Of a stretch of DNA of 64,000 bases, positions 9,240 to 18,031 are shown piece after piece; the stretch's first letter is position 1; every line of letters starts with the position of its first letter. The notes beneath the pieces are model-generated. The model saw only the letters and a list, made by a program, of their open reading frames with translations. It had not been told where the DNA came from and ran no database searches. The position numbers and the translations under genes were made by a program. Source of the DNA: Geomonas subterranea (GTDB lineage: Bacteria; Desulfobacterota; Desulfuromonadia; Geobacterales; Geobacteraceae); contig NZ_CP077683.1 in assembly GCF_019063845.1 (NCBI RefSeq), forward strand, positions 620,001 through 684,000, in the 5' to 3' direction.

Positions 9240-9618
9240 CCGCGGTTTCACCCTGGTCGAGATGCTCATGGCGATGCTGGTCATGACGGTCGGCCTTCTG
9301 GGTCTGCTGCAGTCTGTCAACGTCGCCTACCAGCAAAGCCTCAAGGACAAGCTGCGCAAGGAGGCGACCCAGGTGGCCGAGGCGCGAATGCATGACTGGT
9401 GCAGCCAGCCTTTCAAAAAGATAACCGGCCCGCCCCCCCCCGATGAGCGCGTCGAGAGAGCCGTCGCGGGAGGTTACTGGCGCTATGAAGTCCACTACGA
9501 ACCGCAGCCCGTCGGAACCGGCACCGTGAAGCTGCGCGTCGGCGTGACCTGGTCGGTCAAAGGCGTGTCCAACAGCCATGAAATCTTCACGCTGAGGACG
9601 AGGAGAGACGGGGAATGA
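9205..9618 (+). CDS. Minor pilin, PilV-like (second set)
   Basis: This 137-residue prepilin starts at ATG 9205, which has GGAAGGA eight bases upstream. A longer frame from 9139 lies within the preceding gene and is not preferred. The leader ends SSSRG|FTLVE, with the PilV-type MLVMTVGLLGLLQSVNV helix, nearly the same pattern as the first-set PilV. It overlaps the preceding gene by 35 bases and the following pilW-like gene by 4 bases (ATGA). Its role should match the first copy: a tip-complex minor pilin. Confidence 0.85.
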   Translation: MPVIATISRSSSRGFTLVEMLMAMLVMTVGLLGLLQSVNVAYQQSLKDKLRKEATQVAEARMHDWCSQPFKKITGPPPPDERVERAVAGGYWRYEVHYEPQPVGTGTVKLRVGVTWSVKGVSNSHEIFTLRTRRDGE

Positions 9619-10775
9619 GTGGTCTCAGGACGGCGCGGGGCTATACCCTGGTGGAGCTGATCGTGGTCATGCTGATCTTCGCGGTCGTCATGTCGCTGAT
9701 CAGCATCTCCTTTTCCAACATCGTCCGGAGCGCGGGGCAACTGGGGAGGCGGGTCGAGACGGATATCGGGGGGCTGATCGGCTTGGAACTGATGCGCGGC
9801 GACCTGGAACTGGGAGGATTTGGCCTCCCCTACACCGTGCCTCCAGGTGTTGCCTACACGGAGGCGCGCGACGACCTGCTGTTCGTGCCGGGATACCCCG
9901 GGGCCAAGCCCAGCACGTACAACGACGCCGGCCCCCCGGCCGCCTTCCGCGTCGGGAGCAACGCCGGCTTCAACGGCTCGGACTACCTGGTGGTGAAAGG
10001 GACCCCGCTCGGGGACCGCAGCGTCTGCCGCAGCTGGTGCTACCTCAATTTCAGCGGCGTCACGAGGCCCTCGCGCGTGGAACCGGAACTAAAGATCGGC
10101 GACAGGGACCGCGCCGTAGTGCTGCGTACCGGCGTTGGCGCCGATGGCAGGCCGGTGCGGGACCTGGTGGTCAGCGGCAGCAATTTCACCTTTTTCCTCG
10201 ATAACAAACCCGATCAGGACTTCGCTCCGAAACAAAGAAGTGACAGCTACCTTGTCTATGGCGTCGCCGGGAAGACCGACGGGGGGGCGTGGCTCAATTT
10301 CCCCTTCAACCGCTCCGACTACTACATCAACCGCAAGCCCGACGGCTCCCAGCTTTGCAACAGGGGGACCGGAACCCTCTATAAGACGACCGTGGATCAG
10401 CAGGGAGGATCCGTCAAGTACCCGCTTCTCGACTGTGCCGCCGACATGCAGGTCGTGCTCTACATGGACAGCAACCTCGACGGCGCGGTCGATTACCACA
10501 CCGACACCGCCGGGGCCGACGTGAGTGCGGATGACCTGCGTGAGCAGTTGAAGGAGATACGGGTTTACATCATGGCCCAGGAGGGGAAGAGGGACCCCGG
10601 CTACCAGTACCCGGTGAGGGACGCGGAGCGCGCCATAGTGGTCGGGGACCCGGAGCTGGATGATTACCTCGCCCACGTCTGGACGGCCCGGGGGATGAGC
10701 GCCACCTTCGGCCCGGACTGGCGCAACTACCGATGGAAGCTCTACACCATCGTGGTACGGCCCAAAAACCTTTAG
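9615..10775 (+). CDS. Minor pilin, PilW-like (second set)
   Basis: The 386-residue product begins MSGLRTARG|YTLVE, with Glu5 and a hydrophobic helix. It starts in the ATGA overlap with the upstream pilV-like gene. The mature domain retains several blocks shared with the first PilW, including GGLIGLELMRGDLELGGFGL near residue 53, PFNRSDYY near 232, and LREQLKEIRVYIMAQEGKRD near 305. This points to tandem duplication of the whole module. Two short extra segments with paired cysteines (CRSWC near 138) are absent from the first copy. Predicted role: large minor pilin linking the other tip pilins. Confidence 0.85.
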   Translation: MSGLRTARGYTLVELIVVMLIFAVVMSLISISFSNIVRSAGQLGRRVETDIGGLIGLELMRGDLELGGFGLPYTVPPGVAYTEARDDLLFVPGYPGAKPSTYNDAGPPAAFRVGSNAGFNGSDYLVVKGTPLGDRSVCRSWCYLNFSGVTRPSRVEPELKIGDRDRAVVLRTGVGADGRPVRDLVVSGSNFTFFLDNKPDQDFAPKQRSDSYLVYGVAGKTDGGAWLNFPFNRSDYYINRKPDGSQLCNRGTGTLYKTTVDQQGGSVKYPLLDCAADMQVVLYMDSNLDGAVDYHTDTAGADVSADDLREQLKEIRVYIMAQEGKRDPGYQYPVRDAERAIVVGDPELDDYLAHVWTARGMSATFGPDWRNYRWKLYTIVVRPKNL

Positions 10776-10788
10776 CAGGGGAGGGGGC

Positions 10789-11409
10789 ATGACGAAGCTT
10801 AGCTCCGACAGGGGCGCCGCCCTGATCACGGCGCTGATGCTTACCACGCTATCCCTGGTGATCGCGATGGCGCTCCTTTCCACGATCATCACCGGAACAC
10901 ATGTCGCCGCCAGCCAGAAGCGCTACCGCAGTTCCCTCACGGCAGCGCAGGGGGGAGTGGACCTGTTCACCCGCGAGATCATGCCCCGGCTGTTTCAGGC
11001 CGACTACGATCCCGCCGCCTTCGTGAGGGATTTCCCGGGGCTGGATCTCAAGGTGGCACTGAGCCCATGCCTGCGGCAGAAACTGACCTCCCCCCCTTCA
11101 GCGTGGTCCAGCTGCGATCAGGCCCAAGCCAGTCCCGACCCGGCTCAGGCCCCTGACCTCACCTTCCGCCTGGCGGGACTGCCGCCGGCCACCGGCTTCA
11201 ACATCAGCACGAAGATCGTGGACACCGTCCCAGGAAATACCGACCGCAGCGGCTACTACCTCCTCGACGCCGGGGGGGCGGTGGCGGCCCAGGACGACGT
11301 GATCCGCCCGCAGCACGTTCCCGCCCTGTACAACATCCGGGTCCAGGGTATGCGCGAAGAGCCCGGGGTGCGGGAAAAGGCGCGGCTTTCAGTCCTCTAC
11401 GCCTACTGA
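10789..11409 (+). CDS. Minor pilin, PilX-like (second set)
   Basis: This 206-residue protein begins MTKLSSDRGAALITALML, the PilX-type leader and helix, with a hydrophobic stretch to about residue 36. GGAGGGGG lies four bases before the ATG. The C-terminal third matches the first PilX (KIVDTVPGNTD, then KARLSVLYAY at the end). It is the last gene of the second set, and an intrinsic terminator follows. No pilY1 copy accompanies this set, so the single PilY1 may serve both modules, or this set may need no tip adhesin (inference). Confidence 0.82.
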   Translation: MTKLSSDRGAALITALMLTTLSLVIAMALLSTIITGTHVAASQKRYRSSLTAAQGGVDLFTREIMPRLFQADYDPAAFVRDFPGLDLKVALSPCLRQKLTSPPSAWSSCDQAQASPDPAQAPDLTFRLAGLPPATGFNISTKIVDTVPGNTDRSGYYLLDAGGAVAAQDDVIRPQHVPALYNIRVQGMREEPGVREKARLSVLYAY

Positions 11410-11443
11410 CACGGACCGTGTCGCAAAAACCTATCCGTGAAGC

Positions 11444-11473
11444 GGGTTGCCCGTAATTGCAACTCGTTTTTTT
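11444..11473 (+). terminator. Intrinsic terminator after second minor-pilin set
   Basis: GGGTTGC (11444-11450) pairs with GCAACTC (11459-11465, one G-U pair) around an eight-base loop, then G and seven T residues. It isolates the minor pilins from the pilM operon. A smaller perfect stem (GACACG/CGTGTC, 11408-11422) sits right at the preceding stop codon. Confidence 0.7.
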
Positions 11474-11591
11474 ATTGGTATCATCTCCCAATCCCTCACA
11501 TTAAAAATCACGCCACTCGGGGGTGCCGAGCTTCGGTTATGTGCATTGTCACTCTTTGACCTATAATTACATATAATTTGAATTAAAAGGT

Positions 11592-11619
11592 TGACATTCC
11601 TTTTTAATGATGTAAATGT
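11592..11619 (+). promoter_or_regulatory. Sigma-70-type promoter for the HTH-pilMNOPQ unit
   Basis: TTGACA (11592-11597) is followed after 16 bases by TAAATG (11614-11619). The surrounding 11490-11650 stretch is clearly AT-rich compared with the flanking genes. It lies 40 bases upstream of the small HTH gene. The -35 box is perfect; the -10 box is only moderate. Confidence 0.5.
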
Positions 11620-11659
11620 GTGGAAAAATTTGCCATGACTGTCGAAGCGGTGCCTATTT

Positions 11660-11857
11660 ATGATCATGAACAGCGTCAAAAAACTTCGGGAAGAACGCCT
11701 GATGAGCAAGGCCGAGCTGGCACGTCTCGCCGGGGTATCGCCCATCACCATCGACCGGATCGAACGGGGTGAGGATTGCAGGATGGAGACCAAGCGCAAG
11801 ATCCTGCTTGCTCTTGGGTTTTCCCTCTCCGACAAGAACAAGGTATTCCAGGACTAG
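11660..11857 (+). CDS. Small XRE-family helix-turn-helix protein
   Basis: This 65-residue protein is a single Cro/C1-type helix-turn-helix domain: LREERLMSKAELARLAGVS, then PITIDRIERG, then a third-helix region. The start is ATG 11660 or the in-frame ATG at 11666. It ends 18 bases before pilM and shares the upstream promoter, so it is probably co-transcribed with pilMNOPQ. It could regulate that operon or itself (inference). There is no partner domain and no recognisable toxin neighbour. The fold is clear; the target is unknown. Confidence 0.75.
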   Translation: MIMNSVKKLREERLMSKAELARLAGVSPITIDRIERGEDCRMETKRKILLALGFSLSDKNKVFQD

Positions 11858-11875
11858 GGTAAATAGGACCACGCG

Positions 11876-12928
11876 ATGCTTTTCTCCAAGAAGAAGGACA
11901 TAGTAGGGGTCGACATTGGGTCGAGCGCGGTAAAGCTCGTGCAACTGCGCCCGGCCAAGGGGGGCTTCCAGCTGGTGAAGATCGGCATCCTGCCGCTGCC
12001 GGCCGAAGCCATCGTCGACAACACCCTCATGGACAGCTCCTCCATCGTCGAAACCGTGAAGCAGCTGGTGGGGAGTCTCGGTGTCAAGGCGAAGGAAGCC
12101 ACCTGCTCCATCTCGGGCAATTCCGTCATCATCAGGAAGATCTCCCTGCCGGTCATGCCTGTCGAGGAGCTGGAGGACCAGATCCACTGGGAGGCGGAGC
12201 AGTACATCCCCTTTGACATAAACGATGTCAACGTCGACTTCCAGATCCTCTCTCCCGACGAACAGGACCCTTCCAAGATGAGCGTCCTGCTGGTCGCCAG
12301 CAAAAAAGACATCATCAACGACTACATCTCGGTCTTCGCCGAGGCCGGGCTGAGGCTTGCGGTGGTCGACGTCGATTCCTTCGCCGTCCAGAACGCCTTC
12401 GAGCTCAACTACCCGGGCGACCCGGACCAGGTGGTGGCGCTGGTCAACATAGGCGCCAGCATCTTCAACCTCAACATCGTCAGAGACGGCGTCTCCCTGT
12501 TCACCCGCGACGTGCAGATGGGGGGCAACCTCTACACCGAGGAGATCCAGAAGCAGTTCGGCATCAGCAGCGGCGAGGCCGAGGAGATGAAACTCTCCGC
12601 GGGACAGTCGGAGGATCCGCGTCTGGGCGAGGTGCTGCAGCGGGTCAACGACACCATCGCCCTGGAGATGCGCCGCTCCCTGGACTTCTACAACTCGACC
12701 GCCGGCGAGGAGAAGATCACCAAGGTCTTTCTGAGCGGCGGCGCCGCCAAGACGCTGCAGCTGATCGACGCGGTGCAGCAGAGGCTGGCGCTTCCGGTGG
12801 AGATCATGAATCCGCTGGCCCAGGTCACCGTGAACGAGAAGGAGTTCGATCGCAGGTATCTTGATGAGATCGCCCCGCTCATGTCGGTAGCGGTGGGTCT
12901 TGCCACGAGGAGGGCTGGAGACAAATGA
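11876..12928 (+). CDS. pilM: Type IV pilus inner-membrane platform protein PilM
   Basis: The 350-residue product is an actin/FtsA-like ATPase-fold protein. VGVDIGSSAVKLVQL near residues 10-24 is the phosphate-1 loop, and a VFLSGGAAK segment near 283 is the adenosine loop. PilM is cytoplasmic and binds the N-terminal tail of PilN, linking the cytoplasmic motor side of the pilus machine to the PilN/PilO/PilP periplasmic complex. It overlaps pilN by 4 bases (ATGA). Length and order match the canonical pilMNOPQ operon. Confidence 0.95.
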   Translation: MLFSKKKDIVGVDIGSSAVKLVQLRPAKGGFQLVKIGILPLPAEAIVDNTLMDSSSIVETVKQLVGSLGVKAKEATCSISGNSVIIRKISLPVMPVEELEDQIHWEAEQYIPFDINDVNVDFQILSPDEQDPSKMSVLLVASKKDIINDYISVFAEAGLRLAVVDVDSFAVQNAFELNYPGDPDQVVALVNIGASIFNLNIVRDGVSLFTRDVQMGGNLYTEEIQKQFGISSGEAEEMKLSAGQSEDPRLGEVLQRVNDTIALEMRRSLDFYNSTAGEEKITKVFLSGGAAKTLQLIDAVQQRLALPVEIMNPLAQVTVNEKEFDRRYLDEIAPLMSVAVGLATRRAGDK

Positions 12929-13473
12929 TCAAGATAAACCTCCTCCCCATACGGGCATCCAGGAAAAAGGAAACGATGAGGCAGCAGGTCACCATCCTGG
13001 TGGTCGCCCTGGTCCTCGTGCTCGCCGTCGGAGCGGGCGCGTGGGGATACCTGCGCAGCCAGATCAGCACCCTCAAGGGTGAGATCAGCGCCTCAGAAGC
13101 CGAACTCGCCACCTTGAAGACGAAGATCGGCGCCATCGACAACCTGAAGAAGCTGCAGGCCGACGTCAAGAAGAAGCTCGATGTCCTGAACCGGCTGCGC
13201 CGCGGCAAAACCGGTCCCGCCTCCAGGCTCGCCGCACTCTCGGAGACGGTCCCCGACAAGCTGTGGCTCACCAAGTACAGCGAGACCGGCTCCAGCGTGT
13301 CGCTGAGCGGCGGCGCCATGAGCGAGGATCTGATCGCCGTTTTCATGAAGAGCTTGCAGGCCTCCGGTTCCTTCGGCAACGTGGAGCTCGTGGTCAGCGA
13401 GCAGGCCGAGAACAGCGGGGTTAAGTTCAAACGATTCGATCTGGCTTTCCAGATCCTGGACCAGAAGCCGTAG
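12925..13473 (+). CDS. pilN: Type IV pilus alignment protein PilN
   Basis: This 182-residue bitopic protein begins MIKINLLP; the INLLP motif (4-8) is the conserved PilM-binding tail. One transmembrane segment spans about 20-42, followed by a coiled-coil stretch (about 45-95) and a ferredoxin-like periplasmic domain. PilN forms heterodimers with PilO in the inner-membrane alignment subcomplex. It starts within the pilM stop overlap, indicating coupling. No anomalies are seen. Confidence 0.95.
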   Translation: MIKINLLPIRASRKKETMRQQVTILVVALVLVLAVGAGAWGYLRSQISTLKGEISASEAELATLKTKIGAIDNLKKLQADVKKKLDVLNRLRRGKTGPASRLAALSETVPDKLWLTKYSETGSSVSLSGGAMSEDLIAVFMKSLQASGSFGNVELVVSEQAENSGVKFKRFDLAFQILDQKP

Positions 13474-13501
13474 CCCGGCTCTTACAAGCAGAGGCATTGT
13501 C

Positions 13502-14107
13502 ATGGATCCACAGATAGAGAAATTGCTGAAGCTGCCGACCAAGCAGAAGGTCGCGCTCCTGATCCTGCTGCTGCTCCTGGAGGGGGCGGGGATATATTAC
13601 GGTCTGCTCCGCCCGCGCATCCAGGAGCAGAACGAGCTGAAGACCCGGCACGAGGAGCTGCAAAAGCAGATCGAGGAGAACCGGCGTATCGCCAACAACC
13701 TGCCGCGTTTCAAGGCGGAGTACGAGCAGCTCAAGCGGGATCTCGACAACGCACTGACCGAGCTCCCCAACCAGAAGGAGATCCCCTCGCTGCTGACCAG
13801 CATCTCCAACGTCGGCAAAGGTGCCGGGCTCGATTTCCTCCTGTTCCGACCCAAGCCGGAGGTTCCCAAGGATTTCTACGCCGAGGTGCCGGTGGATATC
13901 TCCGTGTCCGGGACCTTCTTCAACGTCGCCGATTTCTTCGTAGCGGTCGGCAAGCTGCCGCGCATCGTCAACATCAACAACGTGAACTTCACCGATATAA
14001 AGGAATCTGGCGGCCGGACCACACTCAAGGTCAACTGCCTGGCCACGACCTTCCGGTTCCTCGACGCGAAAGAGGCCAAGAATGCCAATGCCAAGAAACC
14101 TAAATAG
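13502..14107 (+). CDS. pilO: Type IV pilus alignment protein PilO
   Basis: The 201-residue product has a short cytoplasmic N-terminus, one transmembrane helix (about 17-36) and a coiled coil (about 40-80). A periplasmic ferredoxin-like domain follows, containing the PVDISVSGTFFNVADFF segment typical of PilO. It pairs with PilN and contacts the PilP lipoprotein. It starts 28 bases after pilN, and its last 26 bases overlap pilP in another frame. The assignment rests on order, topology and the conserved segment. Confidence 0.93.
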   Translation: MDPQIEKLLKLPTKQKVALLILLLLLEGAGIYYGLLRPRIQEQNELKTRHEELQKQIEENRRIANNLPRFKAEYEQLKRDLDNALTELPNQKEIPSLLTSISNVGKGAGLDFLLFRPKPEVPKDFYAEVPVDISVSGTFFNVADFFVAVGKLPRIVNINNVNFTDIKESGGRTTLKVNCLATTFRFLDAKEAKNANAKKPK

Positions 14108-14609
14108 CGCGCCATTGTTGCTGCTGCTGGCGCTTTTGGGCGGCTGCAAGAAGGAGGAGGCCCCGGCGCCCCCGCCCCCTCCGCCTCACGCAAAGCCCGC
14201 GACCGCGCCCAAACCTGCCGCGCCGGTGCAGCAGCAGCTTTCGTCGGCGTCGAAGCTTGGCGCGGCGCTGTCATTCAAGAAGGATCCCTTCAAGCCGTTC
14301 CTGGTCCCCGCCGCACCCGCGCCGCCTGCGGGAGGCGCGCGCCCCAGCGGTCCCCCCGCCGCGGACCTCCTCCCGATCCAGAGCTTCGAGGTCACAAAGT
14401 TCAAGATCGCCGGGATCATCGCCGGGCTCAGGGAAAACAAGGCCCTGGTGCTCGACCCCACCGGCAAGGGGTACGTAGTGAAGGTCGGTATGCAGATAGG
14501 AAATGCCAACGGCAGGGTCTCCAGGATCACCCCCTCGACGGTGGAAGTCGTGGAGAAGAGCGGTCGAAAGAGTAAAACCATCGTGCTCACGCTGGCCAAG
14601 AAAAGGTAA
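14082..14609 (+). CDS. pilP: Type IV pilus lipoprotein PilP
   Basis: This 175-residue lipoprotein has a lipobox LLGGC near residue 22 (start at ATG 14082; in-frame ATG 14088 is also possible). A Pro/Ala-rich linker follows, then the DPFKPFLV motif near 67 and a small beta domain (about 95-175). PilP is anchored in the inner membrane and bridges PilN/PilO to the N0 region of the PilQ secretin. The gene overlaps pilO by 26 bases and ends 12 bases before pilQ. Regulation is presumably with the operon. Confidence 0.92.
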   Translation: MPMPRNLNSAPLLLLLALLGGCKKEEAPAPPPPPPHAKPATAPKPAAPVQQQLSSASKLGAALSFKKDPFKPFLVPAAPAPPAGGARPSGPPAADLLPIQSFEVTKFKIAGIIAGLRENKALVLDPTGKGYVVKVGMQIGNANGRVSRITPSTVEVVEKSGRKSKTIVLTLAKKR

Positions 14610-14621
14610 GGAGCGTTTCAG

Positions 14622-17393
14622 ATGACCATGTACCAGAGCAGAATTCTTTGTCATGCCATGGCCCTTATCGTCCTGTTGACGGTTTCTGCCGGCTGCGTCA
14701 AGAGGATGAGCGCCGTTAACGAGCCTGCTCAGGCGGAGGCCACGGCTTTCGCCACTCTGCGCTCCGTGGACGTGTCGCCGGACGGCACCAGCGTTGAGCT
14801 GACCAGCGACAAACCGCTGACCTACACCTCCTACAAGGGAGGGGAGCCGGCGAAAATCATCGTCGACATCGCACAGACCGAGCCTGGTGCCGTGACCTCG
14901 CCCATAGAGGTGAACCGCGGCAGCGTGAAGCGCATCGACGTCGAGCGCCAGCCGGTAGGGGGCAGCGTGCTGACCCGGGTCTCCATCGTGCTCTCACGCG
15001 ACGTCGACTTCTCGGTCGCCACCGACCCCGCCAGCAAGAACAAGCTCCTGGTGACCCTGCCCCGCGAAGCCGAGGCGAAGAGCGAGCAGGTCGAGCCGAA
15101 AGAGGCGCCGCTTGCGGAGCCGCGCATCGAGGAGAAGACGCTGGCGGCCGACGCCGCCGCGAAGGTCCAGCCGGCACAGGCAACCGACGCCAAGCCCGTC
15201 TCCGTGCCCCCCGCGCCCCCTGCCGAAACGCCTGCCGCCAAGCCCGCCCAGGTTCCCCAAAAGAGCGCCGAAAACGGCGCGCCCCGTCTCAACGCGGTGC
15301 TCACCGCCGCTGACGGCGTGGAACTCTCGGTGCAGGGAGGGGTTGAGACCTTCAACTCGTTCAAACTCGCCAAGCCCGACCGCATCGTGGTCGACCTTTT
15401 CAAGGTGAAGAGCGCGCTGTCCCAGAACGTCGTCCCCATCGGCGCGTTCGGCGTTGCCAACGCCCGGGTCGGCTCCACGCCGGACAAGGTGCGCGTGGTG
15501 CTTGACGCGGCGGGGGAGGGACTTCCCGCGTTCGACGTGGTCAAGTCCGACCTCGGCGTGAAGATCAGGCTGAAAGGGAAAGCCCCGGCTGCAGCCGTCG
15601 CGGCGCCCGCAGCTGCCGTGTCCCCGGTCCCGGTCGCCGCAGCTCCGGCCCCGGTTCCCGCGCGTGAGCCTGCGGCCAAACCGGCCCCTGCCGTCAAGAT
15701 GAAGACGGAGGTGCGGCCGGCGCGCAACGTGAAAGGCGCTCTTGAGGCGGTGGAGTTCAAGATCGTCGAGGGTGTCTCCCGCATCACCATGAAGCTTTTC
15801 GGCACCTGTGAGCCGGGCGAGCCGGTGCGCGGTCCGCAGGGGCTCACCCTGACCATCAACAACTGCCAGGTGCCCAAGCCGCTGCAGCGGGCCATGGATA
15901 CCTCCAAATTCGGTTCGCCGGTCGTCTCTGTAACGCCGTACCAGGTCAAAGTCAAAGGCGGATTCGTGACCAAGATCGCGGTCAAGGTGCAGGGCCACCC
16001 CGAGTACAGCACCAGCCGCAAGGGGGACGTCCTCACCTGGGACATCGTGAACCCCGGCCCCGCAGTGGCCGCCAAGCTTCCCCCCGCGCCGGCCGCGAAA
16101 CCCAAAGCAGCCGAGATGACCGAAGAGTTCGCGGCTCCCGCACGAGGCGAAGAGCCGGCGACCGACATCTCCGCAAACGTTGACAAACGCCCGGCCAAGA
16201 AGGTGTACAAGGGGAGGAGGGTCACCCTCGAGTTCTCCGACGCGGACATCAGGAAGATCTTCCAGCTGATCGCCGAGGTGAGCAACCTGAACTTCCTCAT
16301 TTCCGACGACGTCACCGGCACCATCAGCATCAAGCTGGTGAACGTCCCCTGGGACCAGGCGCTGGACGTGATCCTCGACGCCAAGGGGCTCGCCATGGTG
16401 CAGCAGGGGAACATCGTTCAGATCAAGCCCCGCAGCAAGATGCAGAGCCAGGCCGACGAGGAGAACGCGGCGAAGAAGGCGGCCGAGAAGCTTTTGGAGC
16501 TTAAGACCGCCGTATTCGAAGTCAACTACGCCGCCATCAGCGACGTCGCAGCGCAGTTCAACATCATGAAGAGCGAGCGCGGCATCATCACCAAGGACGA
16601 GCGCACGAGCCGCGTCATCGTGAAGGACATCCAGCCCGCCCTGGACGACATGAGGGCGCTGCTCAAGACCCTGGACCTTCCCGAAAAGCAGGTCATGATC
16701 GAGGCCCGCATCGTCGAGGCGACCTCGAGCTTCACCCGCAACCTGGGCGTCCAGTGGGCGCTTGGTTACAAGGACGCCTCCGCATCCGTCGCCAACGTCA
16801 ACAACATCGAGACCACCTTCGGCGGCGTCGTCTCCACGGCCGGCCCGGGCGCCACAGGCGCCGGCGGTCTCGGCCTCGGGATGTCCTTCGGAAAACTGAC
16901 CAGTAATGTTCAGCTCGACATGAGGATCCAGGCGGCAGCCACCATCGGCCAAGTCAAGATCATCTCAACTCCGAAGGTGGTGACCCTCAACAACAAGGCC
17001 GCCAAGATTTCCCAGGGGCAGTCGATCCCGTACCAGACGACCTCCGCCGAGGGTACCAAGACTGAGTTCGTCGAGGCGGCACTGACCCTCGAGGTGACGC
17101 CGCACATCACCGCCGACGGATCGGTCAGCATGAAGATCAAGGCGAGCAACAACTCCCCGGGGAGCGGGTCGCCGCCGCCGATCAACAAGAAGGAAGCCAC
17201 CACCGAACTCGTCGTCTCCAACGGCGACACCACGGTCATCGGCGGCATCTACGTGGACAGCGACACCGAGTCCGATACCGGCGTGCCTTTCCTCGCCGAC
17301 ATCCCGCTGCTCGGGTGGCTCTTCAAGTCGAACTCCAAACAGAAAACCAAAACTGAACTTTTGATCTTCATTACGCCGAAGATTGTTATTTAA
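14622..17393 (+). CDS. pilQ: Type IV pilus outer-membrane secretin PilQ
   Basis: The 923-residue product starts at ATG 14622 behind AAGGAG. A lipobox-like VSAGC near residue 25 suggests lipid anchoring. Three AMIN-type peptidoglycan-binding domains follow (about 45-140, 222-315 and 365-480), separated by Ala/Pro linkers. A secretin N0/STN domain (about 525-610), an N1 domain and the secretin channel domain (about 690-923, with VEARIVEATSSFTRNLGVQW) complete it. PilQ multimers form the outer-membrane pore for the pilus. Three AMIN domains is at the high end for PilQ. The gene closes the pilM-Q operon, and small lipoprotein genes follow 9 bases later. Confidence 0.95.
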   Translation: MTMYQSRILCHAMALIVLLTVSAGCVKRMSAVNEPAQAEATAFATLRSVDVSPDGTSVELTSDKPLTYTSYKGGEPAKIIVDIAQTEPGAVTSPIEVNRGSVKRIDVERQPVGGSVLTRVSIVLSRDVDFSVATDPASKNKLLVTLPREAEAKSEQVEPKEAPLAEPRIEEKTLAADAAAKVQPAQATDAKPVSVPPAPPAETPAAKPAQVPQKSAENGAPRLNAVLTAADGVELSVQGGVETFNSFKLAKPDRIVVDLFKVKSALSQNVVPIGAFGVANARVGSTPDKVRVVLDAAGEGLPAFDVVKSDLGVKIRLKGKAPAAAVAAPAAAVSPVPVAAAPAPVPAREPAAKPAPAVKMKTEVRPARNVKGALEAVEFKIVEGVSRITMKLFGTCEPGEPVRGPQGLTLTINNCQVPKPLQRAMDTSKFGSPVVSVTPYQVKVKGGFVTKIAVKVQGHPEYSTSRKGDVLTWDIVNPGPAVAAKLPPAPAAKPKAAEMTEEFAAPARGEEPATDISANVDKRPAKKVYKGRRVTLEFSDADIRKIFQLIAEVSNLNFLISDDVTGTISIKLVNVPWDQALDVILDAKGLAMVQQGNIVQIKPRSKMQSQADEENAAKKAAEKLLELKTAVFEVNYAAISDVAAQFNIMKSERGIITKDERTSRVIVKDIQPALDDMRALLKTLDLPEKQVMIEARIVEATSSFTRNLGVQWALGYKDASASVANVNNIETTFGGVVSTAGPGATGAGGLGLGMSFGKLTSNVQLDMRIQAAATIGQVKIISTPKVVTLNNKAAKISQGQSIPYQTTSAEGTKTEFVEAALTLEVTPHITADGSVSMKIKASNNSPGSGSPPPINKKEATTELVVSNGDTTVIGGIYVDSDTESDTGVPFLADIPLLGWLFKSNSKQKTKTELLIFITPKIVI

Positions 17394-17402
17394 GGAGACC
17401 GT

Positions 17403-17984
17403 ATGCTGAAAAAGTTTTCGCTGTTGTTCCTGGTTTGTTCCACCGCCATCCTTACCTCATGTGGTGGCGGCGATATCGGAGGGGGGGTAGGGGAATTCAC
17501 CACCGTGAACGCAACCGCTACTGCAACCAACAACAACTTTGAGTCCGACATCGTCACTGACAACATATGCACCGCTGGCGTGCAAACAACCCCCGGTACT
17601 GTGAAGACCGACAACGTCGACGTCGACTTCACCTCGAAGTCGCAGTTCACCACCGGGGCCCTGAACCTCGCCATCAGCAAGATCACCATCCACTACACTC
17701 CCGCTCCGGGTGGGACGGTTCCCGCGCCTGCTCTTCCCGATTCCTACGTGAACTTCAGCGACACCGTGGCCCCGAACGCCACCGTGACCATACCGGTGCC
17801 CATACTCACCCGGGACCAGAAGCTGGACCTCCTCAACCGTGCTACGCAGGCGATGCCCGTTTGCACCGGAACCACCTTCCGGTACTACGTCGACATCATC
17901 TTCGAAGTCTCCGAGCCCGGCGGCAACGGCCAGGTGAAGCCCGTCACGGCAAAAACCACGCTTGACGTCGCGGACAGTCAGTAA
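17403..17984 (+). CDS. Hypothetical lipoprotein behind pilQ
   Basis: The 193-residue product has a signal peptide with lipobox LTSC (Cys20) and a Gly-rich segment ([10 protein letters not shown]). The remainder is probably beta-rich, with Thr/Val runs and two cysteines. I do not recognise the family. It starts 9 bases after the pilQ stop, with GGAGA upstream, so it is probably translated from the pil operon message. It lies just upstream of the large CFI-box lipoprotein gene. The location suggests an outer-membrane or pilus-associated accessory lipoprotein; no function is assigned. Confidence 0.7.
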   Translation: MLKKFSLLFLVCSTAILTSCGGGDIGGGVGEFTTVNATATATNNNFESDIVTDNICTAGVQTTPGTVKTDNVDVDFTSKSQFTTGALNLAISKITIHYTPAPGGTVPAPALPDSYVNFSDTVAPNATVTIPVPILTRDQKLDLLNRATQAMPVCTGTTFRYYVDIIFEVSEPGGNGQVKPVTAKTTLDVADSQ

Positions 17985-18031
17985 ACAACCAACAAAGAAC
18001 GATGCATTACTGGCCTATGAAGGGGTGTGAA

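Noticed and set aside
14994..16952. 652-codon open frame antisense to pilQ
   Set aside because: It is a shadow of high-GC coding sequence. Its composition (His, Asp, Val, Gly, Arg runs) matches no protein pattern, while the plus strand is unmistakable pilQ.
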